From positions 434,001-498,000 of the forward strand of contig JAESUZ010004136.1 of NCBI GenBank assembly GCA_017311185.1: 64,000 bases of DNA, written 5' to 3'. This document shows positions 39,438 to 50,499 of the stretch, piece after piece. The translations under genes were made by a program, and so were the position numbers. How positions within the stretch are numbered: position 1 is the stretch's first letter; each line of letters begins with the position of its first letter. The notes under the pieces were generated by a model. The model was not told where the DNA came from, did no database searches, and worked only from the letters and a program-made list of their open reading frames with translations. The DNA comes from Proteles cristata cristata (taxonomy: Eukaryota; Chordata; Mammalia; Carnivora; Hyaenidae).

Positions 39438-39643
39438 TTTTTTTTTTAATTTTTAAAACACTTATTGAGAAACAGAGCATGAGCAGGGGAGGGGCAGAGG
39501 GAGAGGGAGACACAGAATCCGAAGCAGCCTCCAGGCTCCGGCCGTCAGCACACAGCCCAAAGTGGGGCTCGAACCCACAAGCTGCGAGATCATGACCTGA
39601 GCTGAAGTCGGATGCTCAACCGACTGAGCCACTCAGGCGCCCC
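39438..39643 (-). mobile_element. CanSINE, antisense, with target duplication
   Basis: Ends 'gagccactcaggcgcccc'. Flanked by ataagcagctattctt on both sides. Confidence 0.94.
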
Positions 39644-39863
39644 ATAAGCAGCTATTCTTGACATGTCAATTTTAGTAGTTGCCTTTCAGTATGTCACAAA
39701 TTTTTGTTATGAATCAGTAGTGTTGAACAGTAATGTTTATTATATTATTATGACTATTTAAGTATTTTATTCATTTTAGCGCCAAAATTATACTGTTTGT
39801 TTTTTTGTATTTTTTAAATTTCCTTGGGATTAATATTTATTTTGTATTTTAAATTGTATTTTT

Positions 39864-40082
39864 GGGGTGCCTGGGTGGCTTAGTCGGTTGAGCGTCCGAC
39901 TTTCGCTTAGGTCATGATCTCGCGGTTTGTGGGTTCGAGCCCCGCGTCGGGCTCTGTGCTGACTGCCAGCTCAGAGCCTGGAGCCTGTTTCAGCCTGTGA
40001 CTCTCTCTCTCTCTGACCCTCCCCTGCTCACGCTGTCTCTCTCTCTCTCTCCTAGAAATAAATAAAAAACCTTAAAAAAATT
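39864..40082 (+). mobile_element. Young CanSINE subfamily, the only sense copy
   Basis: Starts 'ggggtgcctgggtggcttag', with 'gactttcgcttaggtcatga' and 'gtgctgactgccagctcaga'. Flanked by ttttaaattgtatt repeats. Confidence 0.95.
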
Positions 40083-40195
40083 TTTTTTAAATTGTATTCT
40101 TTATTTAAGGCTAAAGTTTTGCCTTATGGTTGCTTCTTCATATAATCTTCCAAATGGTTAATGGTGGTCTGTTAGTAAAATTTTCCATGAATTCA

Positions 40196-40384
40196 GGTTT
40201 CCTTTTCCTCTCTCTCCTCTCCCTCTTTTCCTCCTCCTGTCCTCTTCCTCTTTCCTCCCCCTTCCCCTCTTCCTCCCTCTTCTTCCTCTTCCCCCCCTTC
40301 TCTTCTTTCCCCTCCTGCCTCCTCCCTTCTCCTCTTCCTTCTCCTCCCTCCTCTTCACTGTTCCCTTTCCTTTCTTTTTTAAGT
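40196..40384. repeat. Long polypyrimidine tract on the plus strand
   Basis: About 190 bases of mixed C/T with only scattered purines (TCC, TTCC and CCTCC units). In the MLLT10 transcript it would be a long pyrimidine run. Frames on both strands are low-complexity artefacts. Confidence 0.9.
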
Positions 40385-41000
40385 TGGTGGACCTTCTGGG
40401 TACCATCTCCCTGCTGTCCTCTGGGCTCTTTCTCCATAGGCCTAGATCTTCCCTTCATTATCACCTTGGGAGTTTCTTTATTTCTTGCTTAGTTTGGATT
40501 CTGTTTTTTAAAACCTCACTTCCGCATGTCTTCATCTTTAATGGTTTATTTTCTTGGTTTGGTAGTTATCTCTAGTAGCTTCATAGGGAATGGTGTGTGA
40601 GGAATACTTTCTTAAAGGTTTTGCAGGTTCGATAAAATTGCTGGCTTTATCATCTTGACTCATAGTTTGGCTGAATATAGAATTCTTGGTTGGAAATGAT
40701 TTTCGTTCAGAATTTTGTTAATTTGCTTTTTAGCTTTCAGTGTTGCTGTTAAGAAATCCAGTAAGGTTCTGATTTCTAATACTTTGTATGTGATTGTTCA
40801 ATCTGGATTTAGTACATTTTTATCCAGGTTATTTCTGATAATTTTCATGGTAATGTGTTTCTCCTCACTCATAATATTGGGCATACAGTGGCCCTTTTGA
40901 TTTGGTAAATCATGTTAGGGAACTTAAGTTCAGTCAATAGTAGAAATTTTTGAGTTATTTTTTTGATTTCCTCAGTTCTGTTATCATTCATGTTCAGTAT
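40385..41000. other. Intronic sequence, possibly old L1
   Basis: No gene seen. The T-rich text around 'atagaattcttggttggaaa' (40676) recalls antisense old L1, but I am not sure. Confidence 0.3.
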
Positions 41001-41228
41001 TTTTATTTTTATTTTTTCTCATTAAAATTTTTTTTCTAAATTTTTTAGTTTACATGCAAGCTAGTTAGCATACAGGGCAATAATGATTTCAGGAATAGAT
41101 TCCAGTGGTTTCTTCCTTTATGTGTAACACCCAGTGCTCATCCCAGCAGGTGTCTTCCTTAGTGCCCCTTATCTATTTAGCCCATCCCCCACCCACAGTC
41201 CCTCCAACAACCCTTGGTTCTCTTTTTT

Positions 41229-41452
41229 TTAAACTTTTTTTAAAAAATGTTTTATTTATTTCTGAGAGGGAGAGAGAGACAGCATGAACAGGGGAGGGTC
41301 ACAGAGAGGCAGGGAGACACAGAATCTGAAACAGGCTCTAGGCTCTGAGCTGTCAGCACAGAGCTCAGCGCGGGGCTTGAACCCACGAACTGTGAGACCA
41401 TGACCTGAGCCAAAGTTGGTCGCTTAACTAACTGAGCCACCCAGGCGCCTCC
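41229..41452 (-). mobile_element. CanSINE inside L1, antisense
   Basis: Ends 'gagccacccaggcgcct'. Flanks cccttggttctct / ccctcagttctct are the probable target duplication. Confidence 0.92.
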
Positions 41453-41943
41453 ACCCTCAGTTCTCTGTAGTTAAGAGTCTTTTATGTTTTATCCCCCTCC
41501 CTGTTTTTATATTATTTTTGCTTCCCTTCCCTTATGTTCATCTCTTTTGTACCTTAAAGTTCTCATATGAGTGAAGTCATATGCTATTTGTCTTTCTCTA
41601 ATTTCACTTAGCATGATACCTTCTAGTTCCATCCACGTTGTTGCAAGTGGCAAGATTTCATTCTTTTTGATTGCCGAGTAATATTCCACTGTATGTATAT
41701 AAATAAATATTTATGTATACACAGATATATATATTTATGTATATACTACATTTTCTTTATTCATTCATCTGTTGATGGACATTTGGGCTCTTTCCATACT
41801 TTAGCTATTGTTGCTGCTCCTGCTATAAACATTGGGGTATGTGTGTTTCTTTGAAACAGCATACCTTTATCCCTTGGATAAATACCTAGTAGTGCGATTG
41901 CTGGGTCGTAGGGTTGTATAAAATTCTATAATTTTATTTTATT

Positions 41944-42167
41944 TAAAAAAATTTTTTTTAATGTTTTATTTATTTCTAGGAGAGAGAGGGAGAGACAGCG
42001 TGAGCAGGGGAGGGTCAGAGAGAGAGGGAGTCACAGACTGATACAGGCTCCAGGCTCTGAGCTGCCAGTCAGCACAGAGCCCAACGTGGGGCTCGAACCC
42101 ATGAACCGCAAGATCATGTCCTAAGTGAAAGTTGGACGCTCAACCGACTAAGCCACCCAGGTGCCCC
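41944..42167 (-). mobile_element. Young CanSINE inside L1, antisense
   Basis: Carries 'cctaagtgaaagttgg', two CpG-decay changes from the subfamily form. Flanked by aaaattctataatttta on both sides. Confidence 0.95.
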
Positions 42168-42401
42168 TAAAATTCTATAATTTTAATTTTTTGAGGAATC
42201 TCCATACTGTTTTCCAGAGTGGCTGCACCAGTTTGCATTCCCACCAGCAGTGCAAAAGAGTTCCTCTTCCCCCCATCTTTGCCAACATCTATTGTTGCCT
42301 GAGTTGTTAATGTTAGCCATTCTGGCTGGTGTGAGGTGGTATCTCAGTATGGTTTTAATTTATATTTTCCTAATGATGAGTGATGTTGAATATTTTTCTT
42401 A

Positions 42402-42586
42402 TATTTTTAATTTAGAGAGCGTGCTTGCGTGTGCAGGAGTCGGTGAGGTGCAGGAGGTGAGAATTTTAAGCAGGCCCCTTGCCCAGTGCTGAACTGAATA
42501 CTGGACATGATCTCATGACACCGAGATCATGATCTCAGCTGAAATTGAGTTGGACACCTAACTGCCTGGGCCACCCAGGTGTCCCT
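42402..42586 (-). mobile_element. CanSINE, antisense, diverged
   Basis: Ends 'gggccacccaggtgtccc'; the tail region is degraded. Confidence 0.82.
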
Positions 42587-42819
42587 GTATGTTTGTTTAT
42601 TTGGATATTGGCCTTTTTGAAATAATTTTTCAATTTTTAATTATCCTTTTTTAAAAATTTTGGTTCTACTTTTTGAGACAGTTCCTTATTTTGTCTTCTG
42701 ACTGCACTTAAAATTTTAAAGTCTGTTATACTTGTAATTTCCAAGGGCTCTTCTGTGTGTTTTTTTTTTTTTTAATTTTTTATTTTCTGTTTTTTTTCTT
42801 GGATGCAACATCTTTCTTT

Positions 42820-43053
42820 TTTTTTTAAATTGTTTTTGAATGTTTATTTATTTTTGAGAGAGAGGGAGAGAGAGAGTGAGCAGGGGAGGGGCAGAGAGAG
42901 AGGGAGACAGAGAGGGAGACACAGAATCTGAAGCAGGCTCCAGGCTCTGAGCTGTCAGCACAGAGCCTGACGTGGGGCTAGAACTCATGAACCGTGAGAT
43001 CATGACCTGAGCCCAAGTCAGACCCTTAACCAACTGAGCAACCCAGGAATACC
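42820..43053 (-). mobile_element. CanSINE, antisense
   Basis: Contains a duplicated 'gagagagggagaca' unit. Flanks gcaacatctttcttttt / gcaatatctttcttttt form the target duplication. The head is altered to 'caacccaggaatacc'. Confidence 0.9.
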
Positions 43054-43567
43054 AGCAATATCTTTCTTTTTTAGTTGAAGTATAGTTGACACACAATGTT
43101 ACGTTAGTTTTAGGTGTGCAACATAGTGATTAAACAGCTGTCTGTGTTATGCTATGCTTACCTCAAGTGTAGCTGCCATCTGTCACCATATGTGCTATTA
43201 CACAATCACTGACTGTATTCCTTCTCTGCCTCTTCATTACTGTGACTTGCTCCATAACTGGAAGCCCGTACCTCCTACTTCCTCTTCACCCATTTTACCC
43301 ATTCTCTCAGGGTCTGTTTTTGCTTATTTTCTTGGTTCCTTCATTTGTTTTGTTTAGCTTCCCCATTTAAATGAATCATATGGTATTTGTCTTTCTCTGA
43401 CTTATTTTAGTTAGCCTAATATCCTCGAGGGCCATCCTTGTTGCAAATGGCAATGTCTCGTTCTTTTTTTTAATGGCTGAATAATAATACTCATTGTGTA
43501 TGTGCCTGTGTGTGTGTGCGCATGTGTTCTTTATTTATCCATGGACACGTGAGTTGCTTTTGTTATC

Positions 43568-43791
43568 TTTTTTAAAAAAGTTTTTTAATGTTATATCTAT
43601 TTCCGAGAGAGAGAGACAGCTTGAGCAGGGGAGGGTCAGATAGGAGAGGGAGATACAGAATCTGAAAGAGGCTTCAGGCTCTGAGCTAGCTGTCAGCACA
43701 GAGCCTGATGTGGGGCTCGAACCCGTGAACCGTGAGATCGTGACCTGAGCTGAAGTCGGATGCTTAACCGACTGAGCCACCCAGGTGCCCC
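43568..43791 (-). mobile_element. CanSINE inside L1, antisense
   Basis: Ends 'gagccacccaggtgcccc'. Flanked by agttgcttttgttatctt on both sides. Confidence 0.95.
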
Positions 43792-44211
43792 AAGTTGCTT
43801 TTGTTATCTTGGCTCTTGTAAAAAATGCTGCAATAAACATGAAGATGCATATATTTTTTTGGATTATTGTTTTCATTTTCTTTGGTTGAATTGTTAGTAG
43901 TGGAATTACTAGGTCATATGGTTATCTATTTTTAATTTTTGAAGAATCTTACATTCTGTTTTCCATGGTGGCTGCACCAGTTTACACTCCCACCAACAGT
44001 GCACGAGGGTTCCCTTTACTCCATATCCTTGCCAACACTTGTTATTTCTTGTGTTTTTGATATAAGCCATTCTGCTTGGTATAAAGTGATCTCTTACTGT
44101 GGTTTTAATTTACGTTTCCTTGATGATGAATAACGTTGAGCATCTTTTATTGTGTTTGTTGGCCAATCTATATGTTTTGTTTGGAAAAATGTCTATTTTA
44201 GGTCCTCTGTC

Positions 44212-44321
44212 CATTTTAAAAACTAATTTTTAAGTACTGTCTGTAACCAACGTGGCGCTCGAACTCATGACCCTGAGATCAAGAGTCACATGCTCCACCA
44301 ACTGAGCCAGCCAGGGGCCTC
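44212..44321 (-). mobile_element. Older short CanSINE inside L1, antisense
   Basis: Contains 'aacgtggcgctcgaactcat' and 'ccaactgagccagccagggg'. Confidence 0.78.
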
Positions 44322-44334
44322 AACGTCTGTTCAT

Positions 44335-44560
44335 TTTTTTTTTAATTAAAAAAATTTTTTTATAGTTTTTATTTATTTTTGAAACAGACAGAGCATGAGT
44401 GGGTGAGGGGCAGAGAAAGGGGGAGACCTAGAATCTGAAACAGGTTCCAGGCTCTGAGCTGCCTGCACAGAACCTGATGTGGGGCTTGAACCCACGAACC
44501 ATGAGATCATGACCTGAGCTGAAGTTGGATGCTTAACCAAGTGAGCCACCCAGGCGCCCC
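44335..44560 (-). mobile_element. CanSINE, antisense
   Basis: Ends 'gagccacccaggcgcccc'. The next copy follows after only a few bases that repeat 'taaaattttttttatagttt'. Confidence 0.92.
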
Positions 44561-44562
44561 TA

Positions 44563-44776
44563 AAATTTTTTTTATAGTTTATTTACTTTTGAGACAGAGA
44601 GAGACAGAGCACGAGTGGGGAAGGGCAGAGAGAGGGGGAGACATAGAATCTGAAACAGGCTCCAGGCTCTTGAGTGTCAGCACAAAGCCCACCGCAGGGT
44701 TCGAACCCATGTACCGCGAGATCATGACGTGGGCTGAAGTTGGATGCTTAACCGACTGAGCCACCCAGGTGCCCCC
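44563..44776 (-). mobile_element. CanSINE, antisense, adjacent to the previous copy
   Basis: Ends 'gagccacccaggtgcccc'. The pair may come from insertion into the poly(T) of the neighbour. Confidence 0.9.
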
Positions 44777-44819
44777 CTCTCTGTTCATTTTTTAATTGGA
44801 TTGTTTTGGTGTTAAGTTT

Positions 44820-45040
44820 TCTTTTTTTTTTTAATTAAAAAATTTTTTATATTCATTTTTGAGACAGAAACAGCATTGATAGGGGAGGGGCAGAGAGAGA
44901 GGGAGACACAGAATCTGAAGCAGGTTCCGGGCTCTGAGCTGTCAGCACAGAGCCTGACGCGGGGCTCGAACTCACAAACCATGAGATCATTACCTGAGCC
45001 AAAGTCGGACACTCAACCAACTGAACCACCCAGGTGCCCC
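44820..45040 (-). mobile_element. CanSINE, antisense
   Basis: Ends 'gaaccacccaggtgcccc', with the older 'gctgtcagcacagagcc' form. Confidence 0.9.
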
Positions 45041-45049
45041 TTCTTTTTT

Positions 45050-45180
45050 TAAAATTTATTATTTTTTTACTTTTTATTTTTTAATTTTTCAGTATGTTCC
45101 ACACCCAACATGGACCTCAGAGTAATGGCTCTGAGATTAAAAGTCACAGGCTCTATTGACTGAGCCAGCCAGGTACTCCT
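45050..45180 (-). mobile_element. Older short CanSINE, antisense
   Basis: Contains 'cacccaacatggacctcaga' and 'tgactgagccagccaggtac'. Confidence 0.75.
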
Positions 45181-45504
45181 ATTTATAGATTTTGGCTAAT
45201 AATCCCTTATCAGATACATCATTTGCAAATATTTTTTCCCATTCCGTGAGTTGCGTTTTCATTTTGTTGACGTTTCATTTGCTGTGCAAAAGTGTTTTAC
45301 TTTGATGTAGTCCCAAATGTTTCTGTGGCTGATGTCAAAGATATTACTGTCTGTGTTTTCTTTTATGAGTTTTCTGGTTTCAGATCTCATATCCATTTTA
45401 GGTCTTTAATCCATTTTGAATTTATTTTGTTCGTGACTAAAAAAGGGTCCAGTTTTGTTCTTTTGCATGTAGCCGTCCAGTTTTTCCAGCACCATTTGTT
45501 TGTT

Positions 45505-45722
45505 TTTTTTTTTTAATGTTTTATTTATTTCTAGGAGAGAGAGAGAGAGACAGCGTGAGCAGGGGAGGGTCAGAGAGAGAGGGAGTCACAGACTGAAACA
45601 GGCTCCAGGCTCTGAGCTGGCAGTCAGCACAGTGCCCGACGTGGGGCTCGAACCCACGAACCGCGAGATCATGACCCAAGCGAAAGTCGGACGCTTAACC
45701 GACTAAGCCACCCAGGTGCCCC
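45505..45722 (-). mobile_element. Young CanSINE inside L1, antisense, with target duplication
   Basis: Carries the 'cccaagcgaaagtcgg' variant. Flanked by tccagcaccatttgtt (from 45485 and from 45723), so both the L1 host and the insertion point can be read exactly. Confidence 0.97.
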
Positions 45723-46282
45723 TCCAGCACCATTTGTTGAAGAGACTGTCTTTTCTCCATTGTATAAATCTTGCCTTCTTTGTTGTAGATAACTTGACCA
45801 TTTAAATGTGGGGATATTTTTGAGCTGTTCCACTAATCTAGGTGTCTGTTTTTGTGCCTTTCCGTACTGTTTTGATTATTACAATAGTGTAGTATATCTT
45901 GAAATCTGGGATTGTGATACCTCCAGCTTTGGTCTTCTCTCTCAAGATTTCTTTGGCTATTCAGAGTCTTTTAAGTGGTTTTCCACCCATATTTTAATTT
46001 TATTCTAGTTCTCTGAAAAATGTTGCCATTTTGATAGCGATTATAGCCTGCTTTGGTAGTATGGATATTTTAACAATATTGGTTCTTCCGTTCCATGAAT
46101 ATGGAATATCTTTCGAATGCTATATTTCTTTTATCTTGTGGAGGTATTAACTAGAAGGTTTTTGTTTTGTTTCAGTTTTCTGAAGTTTTCTTTTCCTGGG
46201 ACTCTTTTCCTCAGAATTCCTTTATATTATTTTTCAGGCCTGTCTTGTTAGAGACGTTGCTTAAAAATGTGGTGACTGTTAG

Positions 46283-46450
46283 AGGACCCTGGGTGGCTCA
46301 GTTGGTTAAACCGCTGACTCTTGATTTAGGCTGTGATCTCAAGGTTGTGAGATAGATCCTGGATCCTGCCTAAGATCTCTGTCTTCCTCTTCCACTGCCC
46401 CTCCCCCACTTGTGTGCACACTGTCTCTCCAAAAAAAAAAATAAATAAAT
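46283..46450 (+). mobile_element. CanSINE, sense, followed by a U2 fragment
   Basis: Starts 'gaggaccctgggtggctcag' and ends in (AAAT)n. Aged flanks aaaatgtggtgactgtta / aaaaagtgtagtgactctta enclose both this SINE and the U2-like fragment. Confidence 0.88.
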
Positions 46451-46460
46451 AAAAGAATTC

Positions 46461-46496
46461 CTACACTTGCTCTTAGCCAAAAGGCCAAGAGGCAGT
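46461..46496 (-). pseudogene. U2 snRNA 5'-end fragment
   Basis: The minus strand matches nucleotides 1-36 of U2 snRNA at about 31 of 36 positions by eye, including the GGCCTTTTGGCTAAG block that holds the U2 5' stem-loop. It is followed on the plus strand by an A-run and is bracketed by aaaagaattcct direct repeats (from 46451 and 46506). The fragment lacks the branch-point-pairing region, the Sm site and the 3' loops, so it is not a working snRNA. It is a retrotransposed or template-switched piece. Confidence 0.75.
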
Positions 46497-46619
46497 AAAA
46501 AAAAGAAAAGAATTCCTTAAAAAAAAGTGTAGTGACTCTTAAGCACCTATTTGAATTTAAGACAAGCTCTTGATGATTTGATTGGAAGCTGTATGTGTGG
46601 GGGCAGGGATTGTTGCTGA

Positions 46620-48835
46620 TTGCCTTCATTATAGGTGATCTAACTGGATTCTTTTATTAGGAGACCACCAACTGGTTAGTTTATTGAGAGGGAAGTCTTT
46701 CAGTCATCAGTTTGGGATTGACACACGTGGTTATCTGTATTCTTTGAGCCAGAGGTTTGCTGGAATTTCCTATTTACAGTTAAATTTTCAGTTAATCCTC
46801 TTTTTCAGGATCATACCCCTTTCTTCAGCTGTATTTGGTATCCTCAAATCCAGATTTCCTCATTTACCCTTTCTGCAGTTTTCAAGGATGGGGTTAGTTG
46901 AGAAGTAGATTAGAGCGGAGTTTGGTTGCTTTTCAGTTGATTTCCCGTCTCTCCTTTTTAGCTTCACCTGAGCCCATTCTTTTTGGGTACATACATCACC
47001 AGTGTGCACGTGTGACTCCCTACCCCCTAAAGTTCCTCTGGTTTCTGGTGCCATGTAGTCCAAGATACATTGCCTTTGGGCTTATCTTATTGCAGCAACC
47101 TTTTCTGATTTGTTAGGTCATTTACTGCTTGTCTCCTTTCTAGCTTCCAAAATTTTATAGCTGTTGTCTTCTCCTATGGTCTTTTTCTGTTTGTGATTTC
47201 ATGTCCTTTTATCTCACTTACTGAAGTTCTAGGAAAGAGAGAGGAATTAACTACCTGGGTTCGTGGATGTGGTGTTTTCCCATTTCTTCCAGGGTCTTGT
47301 TTTATGTTTTAGTCTGCCCTTTTTACTTGACCCCCCCACCCCTTACAGACATTTTTGATTCTTCCCATAGATTCTACTTTCCCTGTCCATTTTTCACTTT
47401 TCATTTTTTATCTATTCTCCTTCACTAGAAAGCTTCTTGGAAGAATAAAGCTGTAGTCGGTATCTCTGCTTCACCTGTCTAGTTAGTCTAGCCTTTTAGT
47501 TGTACATAATGATTGAGATATAACTTTGTTGTCATTTTAAGCAATTGTGTATGAAACCTATATTTGCTGTATGACTCTCATCATGGACACTTGTCCATTT
47601 TGTCTTTTAAGTAACCCTTATATAAAAGTTGGTGTACACAAAACTCTTTTAATAATTTAGTGTCAGGAAAATTGACTCCCTTGAGGATTTGATATATTTC
47701 CTCCTTTTTGATAGGTCTGTGATACACATTCTGTTTTTCTTTTTGTTCTGGCTACCAGGTAGCCCAGAACCAAATCTGGTCTTTAGTTACATCAGTTATA
47801 TTAATCTGATTATTAGTATATTTGTTTCTTCCTTCTCCTCCTGTGGGGTTAGGACTTCACCTCTTATCTCTGTTTCTCTGCGTGTTGATTTCATTCTCTC
47901 ATACTACAGACTCTCTACTTCATGAGGCTGGAACCATGACTGCTGGCAGCTCTTGGCTCTCATCTTCCCAGCCCCTTCTGCCAGAAGAAGGGGCTCTCTT
48001 GAAGAATCCTGGGAAGGACTCTGATTGGCCTGTCTTGGATCATGTGCCCACCATCCCTGTGGCTGGAGTGGGGAGGGTACTATGAATGGCAACCCTCACT
48101 AGAACTACATAGTTGGAGTCAGGGGTAAGAGCAGTTTCCCTGAATCAGGGGGATGTCCTTCATACTGGCTTTCAATGTTCATATTTCTATTTTTTGTTGT
48201 TATAATACAGTTTGTTTATTTGTACACTGCCTCGGATCCTTTTCTGAAAAAAAATTTGGGTGTAAAAAATTATGTGAGTAAGATATCACAAACTCCTGTT
48301 CCTTCACCTTTGCTACTATTACATTTGGCTCTTAAGCCTGCCAGTGTTGATTTTGCTGTTAACTTCAAATGGGCAAATACAGCATTTTTCCAGTTTTCAT
48401 TTTGTTGATCCACTTTTCAGCATTTAAAAGTGGGATCACTCAGTTGCTCTGTGATCAGTAATGTCATTGCAAAAACTGATCACTCCATTGCAACTCTCTT
48501 TACTCATGACTTGGGAAGCTGCTTTCTTCTCTTCCCTCTTTAAACATTGCCTTTTGGTCTCCTGTTTGGTATTGCTTCCTTCTTTAAAATTTAAGTTACA
48601 GGATTGTTTTTCTGGCTGGTTTACTTGATTATCTTAACTCAGTGAAAAATTACGATGTATGCTTGGGGATCTAAGTATTGATATCACCAGAATAATTTTT
48701 TTTTCTAGCTTTCAGTTCCATGTGTGCAGTTACCTCTGGATATCTGTATTTAGGTGTCCTAGGCATCTTAAAATTGATTTCATTACCTCTGTAGTCTTTG
48801 GCATCATGTAAGGTCTAATTTTTTCTTTTTTTTTT
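46620..48835. other. MLLT10: Repeat-poor part of the MLLT10 intron
   Basis: About 2.2 kb without a recognisable SINE. Many short frames, none with a domain. Sequence near 47930-48080 is locally GC-richer. No gene claimed. Confidence 0.4.
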
Positions 48836-48836
48836 C

Positions 48837-49062
48837 TTTTTTTCTTTTTAAATTTTTTTTTTAAATTTATTTCTAGGAGAGAGAGAGAGACAGCGTGAGC
48901 AGGGGAGGGTCAGAGAGAGAGGGAGTCACAGACTGAAACAGGCTCCAGGCTCTGAGTTGGAAGTCAGCACAGAGCCCGACGCGGGGCTCGAACCCACGAA
49001 CCGTGAGATCATGACCTAAGCGAAAGTCGGACGTTTAACCGACTAAGCCACCCAGGTGCCCC
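48837..49062 (-). mobile_element. Young CanSINE, antisense, with target duplication
   Basis: Carries 'cctaagcgaaagtcgg'. Flanked by aaggtctaattttttc on both sides. Confidence 0.96.
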
Positions 49063-49161
49063 AAGGTCTAATTTTTTCATCTAGATTGTTGCTTGACTTA
49101 ACTTAGTTTCTGGTAAGGTGATATGTTGACATGGTTCAAAAATACAAAAAGATAAACAGTC

Positions 49162-49265
49162 GGGACACTTGGCTGGGTCAGTCCATGAAGCATGTGATTC
49201 TTGATCTTGGGGTTGTGAGTTCAAGCCCCATGTTGAATGTAGAGATTACTTAAAAATAAAATCTT
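49162..49265 (+). mobile_element. Older short CanSINE, sense
   Basis: Starts 'cgggacacttggctgggtca' and ends 'agagattacttaaaaataaa'. Confidence 0.8.
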
Positions 49266-49565
49266 GAGGGGAGGAAGATAAAACAGTGAAAAATTTTCTT
49301 CCTAAACCTCTTCTATGCCTCGGTTTTCTTTCCAACTTCCCATTATTACTATTTTTTAATTCATTTTTTTAGTTTATGTAAGTATATGCTTTACATATAT
49401 AGACTTTTGTTTTTATTTCCTTTCTACAAAATGTAGCATGTTATATATACTTGTAGTTAACTTCTCTCTTTTTGCTTCATTTCTTTTTAGTAGAGTCTAT
49501 CTGTTTCAAGATGATCTCCTATAATGCATATGTGATTGTCCTTTCCCAGTTTCCTATAGTCTGTT

Positions 49566-49644
49566 TGCCTGCCTGCTTGCCTGCCTGCCTGCCTGCCTTC
49601 CTTCCTTCCTTCCTTCCTTCCTTCCTTCCTTCCTTCCTTCCTTT
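49566..49644. repeat. CCTG/CCTT tetranucleotide repeat
   Basis: A block of about eight CCTG-type units (two altered near the start) runs into about twelve CCTT units and ends in the T-run of an antisense SINE. The expanded simple repeat probably grew from that poly(T) end. A CCTG run inside an intron recalls the unstable motif type of the CNBP gene, by analogy only. Confidence 0.95.
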
Positions 49645-49849
49645 TTAAAAATGTAATGTTTGTTTATTTTGGAGAGAGGGAGACAGAGTGCAGGTAGGGG
49701 CAGTACAGAGAGAGGGAGACACAGGATCTGACACAGGCTCTAGGCTCTGAGCTGTCAGCACGGAGCCCGATATGGGGCTTGAACTCACAAACCATGCATG
49801 ACCTGACCTGGAGCCTGACGCTCAACCATCTGAACCACCCAGGCGCCCC
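49645..49849 (-). mobile_element. CanSINE, antisense
   Basis: Ends 'gaaccacccaggcgcccc'; its poly(T) end merges with the tetranucleotide repeat. Confidence 0.88.
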
Positions 49850-49857
49850 ACTGACGC

Positions 49858-49950
49858 TTTTTTTTTTTTGAAGTCATTTCTTTGCCCCGTGTGGGACTTG
49901 AGATCATGACCCCAATTTGCATGCTCTACTGACTGGGCAGGAAGTCCTGA
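49858..49950 (-). mobile_element. Older short CanSINE, antisense
   Basis: Contains 'tgccccgtgtgggacttgag' and 'ctactgactgggcaggaagt'; diverged. Confidence 0.65.
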
Positions 49951-50032
49951 CACATTTAATTTATGCATGGAGGATGGCTGGGTAAATCCCCTTCCTCAAC
50001 ACCCTTGTCCCCAACAGTGATAAAAGCCTAGG

Positions 50033-50130
50033 GGTGCCTAGCCGGACCAGTGGGCAGAACATGCAGTTCTTAATCTCAGCGTTGTGAGATTGAGCCCCAC
50101 GTTGGGCAGAGTTTACTTTAAAAAAGAAAA
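50033..50130 (+). mobile_element. Older short CanSINE, sense
   Basis: Starts 'ggggtgcctagccggaccag' and ends in an A-rich tail. Confidence 0.78.
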
Positions 50131-50141
50131 ACAAAAAAGTC

Positions 50142-50310
50142 CGGACGCCTGGATGGCTCATTTGTTTGAGTGTCTGATTCTTGATTTTGGCTCAGGTCAT
50201 GGTCCCAGGGTTGTGGGATCGAGCTCCATGTCAGACTCCATGCTAGCAGTACAGAGCCTACTTGAGGTTCTCTTTCTATCTCTCTAAATAAATTAAAAGA
50301 AAAAAAAATT
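50142..50310 (+). mobile_element. CanSINE, sense
   Basis: Starts 'ccggacgcctggatggctca' and ends 'ctctctaaataaattaaaag'. Confidence 0.85.
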
Positions 50311-50363
50311 AACCAAAGTACATCTGTAGTTATGTGGTGGGGTCAGAAAGTTATGGTGCTATG

Positions 50364-50480
50364 GGGCATCTGGTTGGCTTAGTCAGAAGAGCATGCAACT
50401 CTTGATCTCAGGGGTCATGAGTTCGAGCTCCACCATTGGGTGTAGAGATTACTTAAATAAATAAATAAACTTACCAAAAA
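50364..50480 (+). mobile_element. Older short CanSINE, sense
   Basis: Starts 'ggggcatctggttggcttag' and ends in (AAAT)n. Flanking 'agaaagttatggt' repeats (50345 and 50484) mark the target. Confidence 0.88.
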
Positions 50481-50499
50481 AAGAGAAAGTTATGGTATT

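Larger units (their letters stand above)
41010..42401 (-). mobile_element. L1 3' end and ORF2 tail, antisense, split by two SINEs
   Basis: Pieces at 41010-41228, 41453-41943 and 42168-42401 read as one antisense L1: 3' UTR ('cagtgctcatcccagcaggt'), then the ORF2 C-terminal part (minus frame 41507-41689 with MEYYSAIKKNEI and IMLSEI). The piece at 41453-41943 includes an AT-rich (TATA)n expansion near 41690-41750. No functional domain is complete. Confidence 0.9.
43065..46160 (-). mobile_element. Old L1 3' half, antisense, split by at least six SINEs
   Basis: Segments at 43065-43565, 43792-44211, 45183-45502 and 45723-46160 are colinear antisense L1: the 3' UTR, then ORF2 text such as 'ggctgcaccagtttacactc', 'aatcccttatcagatacatc' and 'ccagcaccatttgttgaaga'. 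All frames are broken. It served as a landing platform for SINEs of several ages. Confidence 0.85.

Noticed and set aside
46461..46496. Functional U2 snRNA gene
   Set aside because: Only the first 36 nucleotides are present. The Sm site and promoter elements are missing.
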